Assembly: GCA_023078685.1 (NCBI GenBank)
Contig: JALGAS010000003.1
Location: 4,898,001-4,962,000, forward strand
Direction: 5' to 3'
DNA: 64,000 nt
Origin: Neopestalotiopsis rosae
Taxonomy: Eukaryota > Ascomycota > Sordariomycetes > Amphisphaeriales > Sporocadaceae
Shown here: positions 41,134-53,300 of the stretch, one piece after another
Layout: every line of letters starts with the position of its first letter
Position numbering within the stretch: position 1 is the stretch's first letter
Program-made: the position numbers and the translations under genes
The notes under the pieces: model-generated
What the model saw: the letters and a program-made list of their open reading frames with translations, nothing else
Told to the model about the DNA's origin: nothing
Databases searched by the model: none

Positions 41134-44100
41134 GATATCTCTTGTGCTGCTCACTTGGGCAATCCCGTGAAGAGAACAGACAAGTTTCAATCAATTCGGG
41201 GGATTTGATGCTGCACAGGAGAAAGGGCGGTTCACGATCGAGTGCCGGCCATTGGGAAATAAAGGGGTCCACTTGTTTTGATAATTGGTGCTCCCTTGAA
41301 GAGGACAGCTGTGTCTGGGCGGCAGCTCAATTCTTGGAATGACCCAGCAGACGATGCCTTCGCAACAGGGCGGCTCGGAGGGGAGAGAATCGGCGGTCGT
41401 CAAAGGAAATGTCGTCGATCGGTATGGGCGGGATGGATGACGGACCTAAAGGCAGGCAGGTCGGTAGGTATGTAGAGGTGACAGCCAGCAAACCAGGCCC
41501 CGAGTCGAGATGACACCTTGGAAAATAATCCCTGGAAGGAGCACCTTTAGGTGGTTCAGCAATGAGCGTGCAGCTAGCTGCTGAGGCTGACTGGGTACCC
41601 AGACCCAATGAGGGTTAGCGGGCTCGCATAAGCAGTCAAGACCCGTTTTTGGTCCCCTTGCCAAGCCTGAAACCTAAGATGATCTTATTGTGAACCTTAA
41701 ACCACTTGCGAGGACAGATAAAAAGGTAGACGTCTTTTCTTCTCCTTCTGTCATCAAGGAAGCAGCACAGCCATTATTCCTTTTTCCTACTCTTGGCTCT
41801 TGATAAGACGCGGCTCATGGTATCACTCATCCAGCAATTGCAGCAGCATATGTAGCATGAAGCAATATCTAATCGCAACCAAGGAGCCGTCATCCCACCC
41901 AGTCCGGTCCATCTCCTCGTATTTCGACTTCAATTAAGCTCTCGCACCTCCACTCGAAATAGTAGTCTCCCCTTCTCGTATTTGGCGCAGGACACATGTG
42001 AGAACGGTGCTTATCAACGAACTCTGCGCCGGGAGATGCATATTTCAGCAACGGTTACCTGCAAAATCTCTCTTTCCGTTCTGGAAAAAAGGGGTTGGTC
42101 AATTACCCTTTTGTCACTGACTGCTGTAGAACTTGAGTTTGTTGCTCAATTGATATGGCAAGAATTGGTTTGAATCGTCCTTTCGGTGCTTGGTGTAAAC
42201 TGTGTTCTTCGCTGTATTGCAAAGTAGCGACGGGGGACTATGCACTTGGTATGTTTCTTTTTTTCCTTGCCTTGATAAGATCGACCCGCTATCGCCTGTT
42301 TGTTTATCAGACATTTTGCTTCATTCTCATGTCAATCACCTTGGGGGACTACATAGTACGGTAGGCAAGCTCCAAAGGCAGGGAATGCCCACTTCTCCTT
42401 TCCTCCCTCTCGGACATTCTTCCATCAGACTCCTCCCTTGAATGAAGATCGCGATGGACGAAAATGGACACCCAAATTGACAAAATCACTTTTGACTGTC
42501 CAAAAAGTGTAGATAGTACGTAAAGAAACACAACGACGAAAGTACTGGCAAGTTACGGAGTACTATCGTACGTAGATCGCATAGACGTTGGCTGCACGAA
42601 GGAATCACAAGGGATTGCACAGCAGCCGTTGTCCATACATTTGCGCGACCTGACTCGCATGCAAACGGCAGAAGATCGTCCATCTTGATATAACACAATG
42701 CTCTTGAACATGTTCCCATATGATGCAATAGCCAAGAGGGAAGGGGTCGCTAGCTCCTGGGATCAGCAGGACCACAAGCGAATGATTGTCCCGTGGTAGA
42801 ACGAATTCCATACATGGGGAAAAATCTTCACCACATTTGCATGTGGACGTGGTAGTAGTATAGTGACATGTATTATGTAGGTAGGTTTGGTAGGCTGTCT
42901 GTCGCACGGACGGGGTTGCGGGGTGCTGCACGTCGAGATCCGGAGTGTTTCTTGAAGCGATTCGAAGGTGAGAACAGACAATTGTGAACGGGGTCCCTGA
43001 ATCGCTCATGAACCATGTCGTGTATCACAAAGTCCAAGTCCCAAGACACTCTTTTTTTCTGAAGATGGGAACGCGCTGGTTCGATGATCTCCTCAAGTTC
43101 CTCGAGAGGGAATATATTGGTTGGTTATGGTTGATTCAGAAGGTGATTCACCTGACGGCCGCTCCGCAGTTGTTGCGCACATTACTTACACCCGCTGCGC
43201 TGCTACCTTTGCCTGCAACTGGCATGCACGCATGGAGAGGGGACGAAAAGAGGTTTGGGGTCAAACAGACCTTCTGTTCACCTTATGTATTCCATAGCAG
43301 AGAAGCCGCCTATACCAAGAATTTGCCAAATGTTTTGCATGCTCTGCTACTTGGTCAGCACAGATTCTGGAACCACGGGAATGTCGGAGAGCGCCTCCGT
43401 CCCAGCAGCCACTAGTTATGGCACGCGCTCTTGCACTCGAGTCAGGGGGACCCGCGGCCGCTTAAAATGTCTGGTGCTGGCTGAAAAGAATTCCTGTTTT
43501 GTAAGGTGTTTCCTGTGCTTTTTTCCTACCTATTCGTCTGCCTGCCTGTTTGGATGAGGGGTTTTCATTTCAATCATCATACCTACTCGCAAGATCGTCG
43601 GATTGTCCATGGAGGCGGGGAGGAGGGCAAACTGAAGCACGACCTGAGATTTTCTGCTGATGTATGAAGTACTACAGAGTATGCAACGAAACGGCTGTGC
43701 CACCGCTTCGCATCGCTTCCCCGGCCGCCTAGTTGATAGACCCTAATGTAGATGAAGCATCAGATTGCTGCCAGCTCAACTTGTTCAATCTGCTTGCCGC
43801 CGGCTCGACCCGGCCCCCCAGTATTTCATAGGCTCTAGGGCCCGTCTAGTGTAGAGTTGCTAAGATGAATTATACTGATAGTTGGCAGTCTAATCCTGAC
43901 TTATTAATCGGTTTTGGAGCTCGAGTCTGCGCGACTTTTCACCGTCTTAATTCCGCCTATACGATCTGCGCCACTTTGACGGATGGCAATTTCGACCCAG
44001 AGCACATGACAATAAAGATGCCAAGACGAACCGTAGGGGGGAACATTTGACATTGTCACAGTCAGGGACGGGGACCCGCGTATAGGGGATGGGGGTGAAT

Positions 44101-45496
44101 GTGTCCAACAAGAGGTTGATTCATTGATTGATTGAACCCCCTGAATACATAGACCATACCGATCAGATGCGCACAAGATGAGAAGTTGATGCAAACCCCA
44201 GGAATCTCACATTCTGCCGCTCACCGTCTAACGGGTGTCTGTCGCCTGCTCACAGTATGTACGACATGTAATACCGAGCATAATGCATCTGCCGTCCGCA
44301 TTGAAGAGTCCCAGCGGGTCTATGGAATCGATCAGCGGATGCATGGTCCACTCTCATGCCCTGGGGTTCAATTATGGGCCATGGCTTCGTTTGTCTGGGT
44401 CTTGGTGACTGGAGACTGGCTCGACTGGAACGGGGACAAGGACCGCCAATGCGCCTCCCCCAGCACTGGACTGAACGGTGGGCATGGGCGGGCATGGGCT
44501 CGCATGGGCACCATGGGCACCATGGGCACTGGGAGCAATGAGCATCAACCCTGGACATCCACTCATATGGTACCTACTGGGCTGCTGGCTGGCGCAACCA
44601 CTGGCTTCGACTGGCACTTGAGCCGCCTCTTTCGAGTCAAGCGGCCAGTTGAGGCGCATAAAGACAGCCCGCTAATAAGGACCCCGAACCGCCTCTCCCA
44701 TCCCCATCAACCCATTTGAAGGCCCTCGAGCCCCTCTCAGCTCCAGCCCATCCGACCATTTACCTTACGGCCCATCGCCCAATATAATCAATCTGGGCGA
44801 ATCAATCAACAACAAAACAACCAAGGCTTCTTTCCCCCCCTTTCAGACTTTCCAAAAGTCTCGTCACACCTCTTTTCTTCCACAGATCTTCCCTACCGGC
44901 CTAACAACATTCCTCAGCAAATAAAAGAGACAACCACATACCATTCGCTGGCCAGTCTGCCCTGCGATTCGTTCGATCGCCCTACAAAGTTCTGGTCGTC
45001 ACTCGTCTAGTCTCTGTGGTAGTCGCAGTTCACGCCGCGCTTCCACCATCGTCCATGGATGCACCTCGGTAGCAATACGCTTCAGTGGCCGCTGGAGGGG
45101 ATCCAATAGTGCAGAGTACCTACCTGCCACCAAGAACTCAAAAACCACTTTGAAACTTTCGTCATCCTGCGCGCACCGGTCAGACCAATAAGTTTTTGGG
45201 ACCTGCATCCATATCTTTTTGCCGTCGAGTCGCGAATATTGTCAGGAAGAGGAAGAAAAAAAAAAATAAGGGCGCCTTTAGGGTAGCAATACGGGCCAGG
45301 CCTGTCCAGTCCCCGTCAAACTTGCCCCGCCTATCGCCTACCACCATCTAGGCCTGGCTTCAACAACCACCATCTACGTCTTTGCCTACGTATACGTACT
45401 GCCCTACCCGGTAGTCGCCGGTGCAAACGACGCAATCTTTGCGCCATCTACGGGGCCGGCGCGCCGCTTATGAAATATTGACGGTATATTTTTTAC
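41134..45496. other. Longest gene-free region (4.4 kb)
   Basis: No open frame here has convincing composition; candidates of 60-177 codons overlap on both strands. Visible features are GTAG-rich runs near 41455-41470 and 42875-42890, polypyrimidine stretches near 43048 and 44835, and a CATGGGC-repeat patch at 44480-44535. From about 44830 on, the sequence is pyrimidine-rich and resembles a long 5' leader with short upstream frames for the gene at 45497. Confidence 0.35.
44480..44535. repeat. GGGCATGGGC-type direct repeats
   Basis: The word CATGGGC occurs five times within about 50 bp (spacings 10-12), the last copies as CACCATGGGC. Simple-repeat origin likely. Confidence 0.55.
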
Positions 45497-46516
45497 ATGG
45501 TAACCGTACAAGCCCATTCATCTGGCGTCTTTGCGGGCTCAGTCGGCATGGAGCCTGTTCCCGAGACCGAGAGCCTGGAGAGCTTCCAGTCAGCTCCCCT
45601 ACCCACGCTGCGACTTCAGCAACCTCGAGCAATCTCTACCAAGGATCTCGACTTCAACCGCAAGCCCCCGACAGTGAGGCGGTCTACTGAGCCGACCTCC
45701 CCGAGCTCGCCATCGTGGTCTCATCCACCCGCCCTGACTCTACCGTATAGACCCAGGACCACATCACCTCTTTCTGGCACGCACACACGATCAAAGTCCA
45801 CTGCCAGTCTCAACCTTCCGAGCATGTCTCGCACGAAATCCATGCCAGGTTTTGATGTTGCCAATCGCGCATTGTCCTCTCCTCTCCTGCGCCCGTCGAG
45901 TCCCTCGGGTTCTCCGAATCGCGTCAGGCAACGCAAGAAGCCTGTCGATGAGGCCTTTCCTCCGACATCGCCTATTCGTTCTTCCGTCCTCGACGGCTCA
46001 GAGAAAATGCTGCATGACGGCGCGGCCATAGGACACCGGCGTACAGCCTCTCCGCTTCGCAATGTTTTGCCTGCACCCATACTACCTCAACCAACGAACA
46101 TGTCGCTGCCATCCACGCCATCATCTGTCGCAAGCTCTCCCATGTACCGGGGCTACGACTCTTTGTCTGGTGGTTACAGCTTTCCCTCCAGCTATTCTTC
46201 GTCCATTCCGTCTACACCAACGTCAATCAGGTCTCGAAGTCCCAGTATCTCTAGTTTGGAAACAATTCCAGACTCCCCAGACGCGGAGGAGGCTGCGCTG
46301 GAAGACGAGCGTATCGCGAAGCTCAGGGCTGCTGCCGAGACTTCGGATGGGGACGGAGAAGATTTCTCGGGTGATTCCAAGGGAAAGACGAGCCTGGATG
46401 TTCCCAGCCGGGGCCGAACTTTGGGGCTGGGAACCAGGGACAAGCGAAAGCGATGGAGTGTTTGTGGAGCCGAGAGGAGAGGCGACCTCGACCTGGAAAC
46501 GATTTGGGAGGATTAA
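45497..46516 (+). CDS. Ser/Pro-rich, probably disordered fungal protein
   Basis: Intronless, 339 residues from the ATG at 45497 (Met18 at 45548, before EPVPETESLESFQS, is an equally good start). It is about one third Ser and Pro, with many SP/TP and RxxS/T sites (RSKSTASLNLPSMSRTKSMPG, HRRTASPLRN) that suit proline-directed or basophilic kinases and 14-3-3 binding. The C-terminus is acidic then basic (DSPDAEEAALEDERIAKLRA, KRKRWSVCGAERRGDLDL) and looks conserved, suggesting a short interaction motif. No signal peptide or membrane helix. I do not recognise the family; codon use and length support a real gene. Confidence 0.65.
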   Translation: MVTVQAHSSGVFAGSVGMEPVPETESLESFQSAPLPTLRLQQPRAISTKDLDFNRKPPTVRRSTEPTSPSSPSWSHPPALTLPYRPRTTSPLSGTHTRSKSTASLNLPSMSRTKSMPGFDVANRALSSPLLRPSSPSGSPNRVRQRKKPVDEAFPPTSPIRSSVLDGSEKMLHDGAAIGHRRTASPLRNVLPAPILPQPTNMSLPSTPSSVASSPMYRGYDSLSGGYSFPSSYSSSIPSTPTSIRSRSPSISSLETIPDSPDAEEAALEDERIAKLRAAAETSDGDGEDFSGDSKGKTSLDVPSRGRTLGLGTRDKRKRWSVCGAERRGDLDLETIWED

Positions 46517-47146
46517 AAACGAATGACCAAGCAAGCACCTCTCTAGCAACGAGAGCGAGCGAACGCTACCCGCATGCGAGGATGACTTTTGACGGTCAAG
46601 CATGCGAGGGCGATTGATGGTCGATCAGCACAACTGCATTTGATTTTACTAAGGGACAAGGAGGCGTTTATTTGTCACAGCTGCACGATACCCTTGCTGC
46701 ATTTGCATTATTTTAGCATCACGGACTTGGGCAGACCCAAGGAGACTGTACAGCGAATCTATTGATTTTTTGTCAAGGGATATGATGATTTCGTGGTGAC
46801 CCCTTTTGATGTCTCAGTATAAGCAATTTTTGAACGACCGGAAACCAGGTAGCCGGGTATTGGAGGACAAGAGATCGACGCCTTATCAATACCCATTCAC
46901 CCTATTCAAGTAGATTGGACAAGAAGCCAAGACTGTCATCCCTCTTTTTGACCAGCCTCACTCGATCGACACTTGTGCCAGAACGACGTGAGAAAGCCAT
47001 AAACAGGAAGATGATCATGGATGTCGTTATGGGGTATCGTATAAGTGCAAGAATGATTCCCCCGAGTCCTGAGGTCACAATTATTATTGATCATTCCACT
47101 ATCGAATTGCATCCAGGATCACAATATCCATCCACGGCCGCGGACC
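46517..47146. other. Intergenic spacer
   Basis: 3' flank of the Ser/Pro-rich gene and promoter of the secreted protein gene. No additional gene seen. Confidence 0.4.
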
Positions 47147-48703
47147 ATGAAATCTAAATCTTACACATACGCAACATGCGTGTTATCCCTGCTATCCATC
47201 ACATCTGCTGCTTCGATACTCAGTATCGATTCTGAAGATAACCAATGCCCTATCCAGAGAAGACAAGCTGCTGTTGCTGGTCACGCTTTTGCTGGTGACG
47301 CTGTTGTGCTTGTGACGAATGAGATCAAAGAGTCACAAGCACAACTTGAAAGGAGGCAGATTTGGGAGCAAAAGTCCCATGCTACTCCTACAGTAGCTAT
47401 GCGGCGGAGACGATCGTTTGGAGTCTCAAACGGGTTGCTTCTCCTTTCTGCCAATAATGTCCAGACTCAAACTGCGGCGACAACATTGACTACAACTGTT
47501 TCCTGCAGGGGAAATGCATCCCAGGTCACAGTTGAAGACGCATTAGACGGCGGCACCTCCAGCAACAAAACCATCCCTAGTTTCCTCGCCTCGCCATCAA
47601 CAGCCTACACAGCTTCTTTGCCGGAACACACTCTGGAGAACTACAATGAGGCTCATTGCGCTTGCCTGGACGTTACTACCACAGTGACGGAAACAGAGCA
47701 TCATCACCATACGGTCTATTTTGCTAAGACACAAGTAACGGAATACGTCACCCTCGCTGCCGCCAAGGTCAGTATCATTGGGCCAGAGGCATATCAAAGT
47801 CATACGCCGTACGATCCAAGCAGCCCAGGACCGAGTGAGGATGTCTTGTTCAATGATGAAGACGAGACATCGGGGGCGACAACCACGAGTATCGTGGCCA
47901 CACTGTTCACAACCATTACAAGCACCAAGGCAGTTGAGACTGGACTTCTTCTCCAGGTTTTGTCAACCTCACGTCATCCTCAGCAGCTGGCACCCGAGCC
48001 CACAACAAGTTCGAGCGTTTCTTTATTCTCGGCCACCGGGTCATCGTCTCTAGCTTCGAATTCCACCTCAATTGCTGACCGTCCGTCTATTACGTCGCAC
48101 TACTCGGCCGAGACAATCATTCAGGTTGTCAATATCTGGGACTCAAATGGGCCGACACATCCATCCCCATCGACTTGGTCGACCACCACAACAAAATCTT
48201 CTTCTTCTTCCTTGCCGTCTACATTTTCCACTTCCTCCAGATTGTCAATCTCGTCGATCCCGCCGCCTCGAGCTTTTGCTTCTCTTCATGACCCTTCTCC
48301 GTATCCTACTACTTCCATCACCATCACACCGCCGACGACTTCTTCTTATTCGACTCCTCGTACATTATCGCCAACGACGCTGGAGTCGAAAGTGACCACG
48401 ACCCAGGAGTCATCATTGACCATGACTGTAGTCTACCCATCAGCCGATTTCCAGACCACGTCGTCGTCGTCACCGCCACCAGTGACGGCTACTGCAGCGA
48501 CTTTTACAATGAGGACTGACTGCGAGGATAACGACGGTAGCAACTCTCACGCTACGAGCGGGTCGAGGTTATCACATATTGTCATTAGCAACATTGCCAA
48601 GCGACGGAAGCGGCGTGGAAAAGAGAGTAGAAAGACGATTTTCAGTTACCGAGATATAAGCATCGTTACTGGTAGTGTATTCAGGTCATGGTACTCGGGT
48701 TAG
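47147..48703 (+). CDS. Secreted Ser/Thr-rich mucin-like protein
   Basis: Intronless, 518 residues. A signal peptide is evident (YATCVLSLLSITSAAS, about residues 7-22). Several Arg-Arg sites follow (IQRRQAAV, LERRQIW, MRRRRS), resembling Kex2 processing points in the first ~95 residues. The central part has Cys residues (NYNEAHCACLDV) and TTTVTETEHHHHTVYF, a wording common in fungal wall glycoproteins. Residues ~200-470 are dominated by Ser, Thr and Pro, fitting dense O-mannosylation. The C-terminus is unusual: a polybasic cluster (AKRRKRRGKESRKT) instead of a GPI signal. Function unknown; a cell-surface or secreted role is inferred. The ATG at 47147 is chosen because it directly precedes the signal peptide. 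Confidence 0.7.
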   Translation: MKSKSYTYATCVLSLLSITSAASILSIDSEDNQCPIQRRQAAVAGHAFAGDAVVLVTNEIKESQAQLERRQIWEQKSHATPTVAMRRRRSFGVSNGLLLLSANNVQTQTAATTLTTTVSCRGNASQVTVEDALDGGTSSNKTIPSFLASPSTAYTASLPEHTLENYNEAHCACLDVTTTVTETEHHHHTVYFAKTQVTEYVTLAAAKVSIIGPEAYQSHTPYDPSSPGPSEDVLFNDEDETSGATTTSIVATLFTTITSTKAVETGLLLQVLSTSRHPQQLAPEPTTSSSVSLFSATGSSSLASNSTSIADRPSITSHYSAETIIQVVNIWDSNGPTHPSPSTWSTTTTKSSSSSLPSTFSTSSRLSISSIPPPRAFASLHDPSPYPTTSITITPPTTSSYSTPRTLSPTTLESKVTTTQESSLTMTVVYPSADFQTTSSSSPPPVTATAATFTMRTDCEDNDGSNSHATSGSRLSHIVISNIAKRRKRRGKESRKTIFSYRDISIVTGSVFRSWYSG

Positions 48704-49331
48704 AGAGGGACCAATCAAAGAGTTACGGCCTTTATGAACAAGAGGCAGTTTTTCCTTCGTTTGGGGGTTGATCATGTCGGTTTGGTACCCAGTTGTGATA
48801 TTTTAATAGTACAAAGCCACCCCAGGATTTGGCGGTGGGATCTTACATTTTACTTGAATACATCTTCTTGTCTTTGCAATCATTCAGGCCCTTGGTTACC
48901 AGACACGAACGGATATCGGAAAACTGATTTCCCGGGTCTAGGCAAGAGTGATACGAATCAAGTATACGCAAACTTGCCGACAAGAAAAGATGACATATCT
49001 ACTGGCAGATTCTGACATAGCTTGATTCGTATACGCATAGTATGACCGAAAAGGAATAAGTGTACCGTCAACAATATGATATGCGCAGGTGAGTCATCAT
49101 GGAGTTCGAATAGGGTCAACCACCCGAGAATTATCATGGTAGTACGAGAATTATTACCAAAACTAAGACAACGCCCAACGTAAATGACACATGAATTAAA
49201 CAAATCATGAAAAGGGAGACGAGACAAGTAAGGCTGATCAACCAAAATAGGAGCGAGTAATTGGAATAGAAGAGAAAAAAGACACAAAAAGAAGGCGAGT
49301 TATCCCAGTAACTGGGATGCATCGGGAATTG
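48704..49331. other. Intergenic spacer
   Basis: Between the secreted protein gene and tRNA-Lys. AT-rich with short frames only. Confidence 0.4.
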
Positions 49332-49404
49332 AGCCCAATGCGGGGGTCGAACCCGCAGCCTTGAGATTAAGAGTCTCACGCTCTACCGATTGAGCTAACC
49401 GGGC
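49332..49404 (-). tRNA. tRNA-Lys (anticodon CUU)
   Basis: On the minus strand 73 nt fold as a cloverleaf: a 7-bp acceptor stem (GCCCGGT with ATTGGGC, including two G-U pairs), a D arm with AGCTCAATCGGTAGAGC, an anticodon arm GAGAC-TCTTAAT-CTC with anticodon CTT, and a T arm GCGGGTTCGACCCCCGC. It has no intron and the discriminator base is U, as in yeast tRNA-Lys(CUU). A and B box promoter words are intact. A run of Ts follows on the transcribed strand as a Pol III terminator candidate. Confidence 0.97.
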
Positions 49405-49888
49405 GCTGTGGGAGAAGGGATGATTCATGAGGAATCGTCCTTTGCTTGTTGAGAAATTGTGATGCTATTACGTCTTGTATCAAAAAGGAAGAAACAAATT
49501 TTTCACAAGGATGGTTCCGAGAGATGTTGAAAGTGAGGCAAATAGGTCGGTCGTGGACGACTGGGAAAATGGATCCGGGAATGGGTTCATAATTTATCTC
49601 CGTAGCTCGGAATTGGGACCGGGCTCTTCGGGAAATGAGTCGCAAGTGTAAGTATGGAGGGTGACCAGGGCAAGTTTGCGATTCGTGGCTGTAAACTTGA
49701 GTACTTGGTGCGGAAACATAAAGGAAGGCTTGTATCAATGGCATAAAATTTTTAGTCCAGGCATCTGTCGAATACTTGAATGTTGTTGAATCTGGGGTCG
49801 CAAGGGTGTTCAAGTAATGGTGGCAAGGTAGGTGATCAAAAGCATATCTTGGGTGTATTGGCAAGAAATGTCAAGTCGCAAGCTCTAT
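49405..49888. other. Spacer between tRNA-Lys and the Phe-tRNA synthetase gene
   Basis: Holds the upstream side of the tRNA gene and the 3' flank of the synthetase gene, both on the minus strand. One 162-codon minus frame crosses the tRNA and is not a gene. Confidence 0.45.
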
Positions 49889-51469
49889 CTAGCTCTTGTC
49901 TAGTCGCACAGCCGGATTTCTCTCAATGAAGTTCAGGTCCACCTTGTGTCCCAGCAGCTCTCGAATGTTGGAGATGCCGTACTTGATCATGGTCGGCCGC
50001 TCCAAGCTCAATCCCCAACCATAGACCTTCATGTCGCCAGGCAGACCCATGGCTTCGAGCATTTCCGGTCTGAACATACCGCTGTTACCAATCTCGACTA
50101 GCTTGTTGAGACCCTTGTGGAAGGAGAAAATCTCCAGACTGGGCTCGGTGTAGGGGTTGTAGGCAGGCTTGAAGCGCAGGTCCTCAATGCCCATCTTCTT
50201 GAAGAAAATGGTCATGAATTCCATAAGACCACCCAGTGTCAAATCGTAGTCTGCAATGACACCCTCAACCTGGTGGAACTCGGCAAGATGTGTGGCATCG
50301 ACAGTTTCGTTTCTGAAGACACGGTCAATGGAGAAGTATCGTGCTGGCGGCGGCTTTCCATCGAGACCACGCTTGTCTGCTAATTTGTGAAGCATGGCGG
50401 TTGAAATGGCAGTCGTGTGGGTTCTCAGGACCAGCCGCAGAGACTCGTCCTCAGCCCAGGGGTATCGGTAGCCTATCGATCCATACTTTCCACTTTCGTG
50501 CACTTGCTTGATGTTCTCGAAATATGTGTCATAGTCCTTCTTGTCCTCGGAGTCCTCAGCGCGGGGCTTGTGGGCCAGCTTGGGGTCTGAGATGTAGAAA
50601 GTGTCCTGAAGATCTCTAGCAGGATGTTGTTGTGGGACGAACAGGGCGTCGAAGTTCCAGAAGCCCGACTCAACAAAGTGGTCTGTGGGCATCTCCTCGA
50701 AACCCATCTCGAAGAAGATGTTGCGGAACTCGTGTCGCACCTTCATGAGAGGGTGGAGCGCACCGGCGTGCTGGTCTGCTCCCAAGGCATTGAAGTTGTA
50801 AGGCTTGAAGGTGGCCGTCTTCCACGAGCCAGTGGCCAGCATCTCCTCAGTAAGGTCGGTCTCCTCCTTGACCAGCTCCAGTGCGAACTTGGGACCCTTT
50901 GTGATGTTGAAGCTGATGACCTTTTGCGTCTTGATCAGCTTTCTCTTCTTGAAATCGGCAAGGACCTTGGCGTCGGGCAGAGTGCGCTCCTTTTGGATAA
51001 TTTGGAGCTGTTCCCGGGTAGTGTCTTTTATCGAATCGACCTGGACAAGCGTTAGCAAATGCCTTAAAAGTGCTCAACCATATGGACAACGTACAGCAGC
51101 AGCAAATTTGCCGCCCTCTGCCTTTGCTATCCACTTGGCCTGCATGGCCTTTCCTTGACCGAACTTGGCAACGTTCTTGTCGCCAACAGCAGCCTGGATC
51201 TCTTGCACCGTCAGTGCCTTCATGGCCTTGCTGAGCGCCTCAAAGACACGAGCTTCGTGGCTGCCATTGTCGGCAATGGACTGTCCCTCGGGCTCCAGGG
51301 TAGCCTCTTCTCGCTCCAGCTGCTTGTACTCGACCATCGATCGCGAACCAAGTCTGTCGAGAACGGCCTTCAACTCGGCGAAGGGGACGCCGGGGAAGGC
51401 TTCGGTCGAGAGAATGGGCTCGGCCTTGTCCAGGGCATTGAGCACCTGGGAAGTAAGATCGCCCGACAT
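49889..51469 (-). CDS. frs2: Cytosolic phenylalanyl-tRNA synthetase alpha subunit
   Basis: Exons 51469-51095 and 51040-49889 join in phase 0 over a 54-nt intron (GTACGT, branch GCTAAC, CAG), 508 residues. The N-terminal winged-helix segments (about 1-120) bind tRNA. The class II catalytic core has motif 1 around [19 protein letters not shown], motif 2 at [19 protein letters not shown] and motif 3 at [15 protein letters not shown]. It works as an alpha2-beta2 heterotetramer that charges tRNA-Phe in the cytosol. The start at 51469 ([17 protein letters not shown]) fits the family N-terminus. It neighbours tRNA-Lys by chance. Confidence 0.95.
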
Positions 51470-52146
51470 TTTGATTGAATTAGCCGTTTTCACAGAGGAA
51501 TTCGGATAGGTCTGACGAGCGTCGAAATTGTTGTTGGGCTTGAATTGGATCCCCCAGAAAGTCGTGATTCAGCCAAAGGTGGGATGTGATATTTTGAGTC
51601 ACAGCTCCGACTTACTCGAGTTTACACCCCAGTTTGGCGGCGGCCCAAATTTCGAAGTGGGATGTTTGATGCGATTGCGGGGTCCTTTACATAAAAGTTG
51701 ACTCTTTGCATTGTGTGCATAACCGTGCAGGAATCGAGTTATGCAGCTTTCACAATTTCAGCCTCAATACCCAAGTCCCTGATTACATCAGACGCCGCAA
51801 CTCATCAGCCTTTCGGAGCTTCCCATTACCTGTGACAGATGGGAGTGTGCCAAAAAGCTCTTGGCATCCATCCATTCAGGCATTGGTGGTTATGCTTGCC
51901 TAGACAGCAAAGGTCCACTACTACCTACTCGCTCAACACTGCAGCTCGACGCCAATGTCATCCCCCATTTCAACGCTTGCAGCTTCACTTGACTGCTTGC
52001 CACTCCTATTCCTTCTCTCCCACAACCACGGCCCCGTGACGACCATCGAGACTTCCCCAGCAACTTCGTCTCCCCTCGCTGCAGCATGTGAGGTCATATC
52101 TATCTCGGTGGCTTCGCAATCAAAAACGTTCGAATGAGGTGGAGCT
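51470..52146. other. Divergent promoter region
   Basis: Shared 5' region of the Phe-tRNA synthetase (-) and Dsc4-like (+) genes. Contains short frames only, with a pyrimidine-rich leader before 52147. Confidence 0.45.
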
Positions 52147-53249
52147 ATGAACCATGATTCCACCCCGACCTCGCCGGCGGACAACCCTGATGCGAGCTCC
52201 CGTCGCCGCGAGGATCAAGACATCGCTGCCGCCGCCGACGACGACAATGACAATGGCGCCTCATCGCAGCGTCAGAACGGTTCTGCTGCCGCCAACAACA
52301 CATCGCGCCCGACGCGGAAGCTCTCTAAGAAGGAAAAGGCCGGCATGACCAAGAAACTCGCCTTCTTTATGCACCTTTTGACGAAACTGGATCTCCTTAT
52401 ATATGCTGAACTATGCGTAATGTACTATATGGAGTATGTGATCACTCGATAGCCTCCTTGCGGATTTGACGTCGCTCACATCTACTCCTTAGTTGTTCCT
52501 TTTTCCGACTTCTCATACGCTGGATCCCGCATTGGCTTTTTCTCAGCGTGAAACCCGAAATCGCCATTATACCATACTTCAACTATCCAATCAGCGCCAT
52601 AGTCGGACCTAATATTTTCTGCATGTTCTTACATGTGGTCACGTCGCTTTCACAAGCAAGCGAGATCTCACGGGGCTACTTGCACGGCGGAGTACTCGTA
52701 GACTTTGTCGGTCAAAAGGCGCCTGCGTCAAAGTTCTCACTCCTACTAGTCGATCTAGTGGTACTCTGTCTACAGTGTTTGATGTTGTCGGTCAATCTTG
52801 AAAAGGACCGAATCAAAAAGATACTAAATCCTCCACGACAGCCCGAGGGCAGCGCGGGAGCTGCTGCTGCGCCAGCTACGAATCCAAATCAGGACCATGA
52901 TCATGAGGAGAGGGGCGTGTTACGTGACGCGCCCACTGTCGAGGAGATGGACGGCATTGAAATGCAACCACTCGGTAGTGATGACGCGGAAACGTCAAGT
53001 CTGCTTGGACGGAGGGATAATAATCAGGACGGCCTACGCGATACCCTAGCCTCTGGTAATGCCACATTGGCTGACTTTCACGTCCGAACAGCGCTACGGA
53101 GGGCATGGACCGACCGTGGTAATACTTCAGAAGCGGCTGCAGCATACTCGTTACAGAGTATGAGTTATAACGCGACATTGGCCGCATTAGCAGCTCAGCG
53201 AAGAGCTCGATTAGCTGCAGGGCAAACGGGCGCAAGTAGACGGACATAA
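52147..53249 (+). CDS. dsc4: DUF1746 protein, Dsc E3 ligase complex subunit 4 type
   Basis: Exons 52147-52433 and 52493-53249 join over a 59-nt intron (GTATGT...CTTAG), 347 residues. After a disordered acidic/Ser-rich N-terminus and a basic patch (RKLSKKEKAGMTKKL) comes the DUF1746 region (PF08508) with two or three membrane helices (LAFFMHLLTKLDLLIYAEL, FFRLLIRWIPHWLFLSV, KFSLLLVDLVVLCLQCLM). The C-terminus is soluble and ends with an Ala/Arg-rich helix. In fission yeast and Aspergillus, Dsc4-type proteins are part of the Golgi Dsc ubiquitin ligase that triggers SREBP cleavage and quality control. Family confident; exact subunit equivalence from memory. Confidence 0.85.
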
Positions 53250-53300
53250 TTGGAATTTTGCATGAGGACAACATTTGTACAAATGATATGGGTATCTTCC

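Noticed and set aside
44186..44719. A 177-codon plus-strand frame
   Set aside because: Contains the CATGGGC simple repeat, has no protein-like pattern and overlaps other open frames.
49376..49864. A 162-codon minus-strand frame over the tRNA-Lys gene
   Set aside because: It overlaps the tRNA and has no recognisable protein features.
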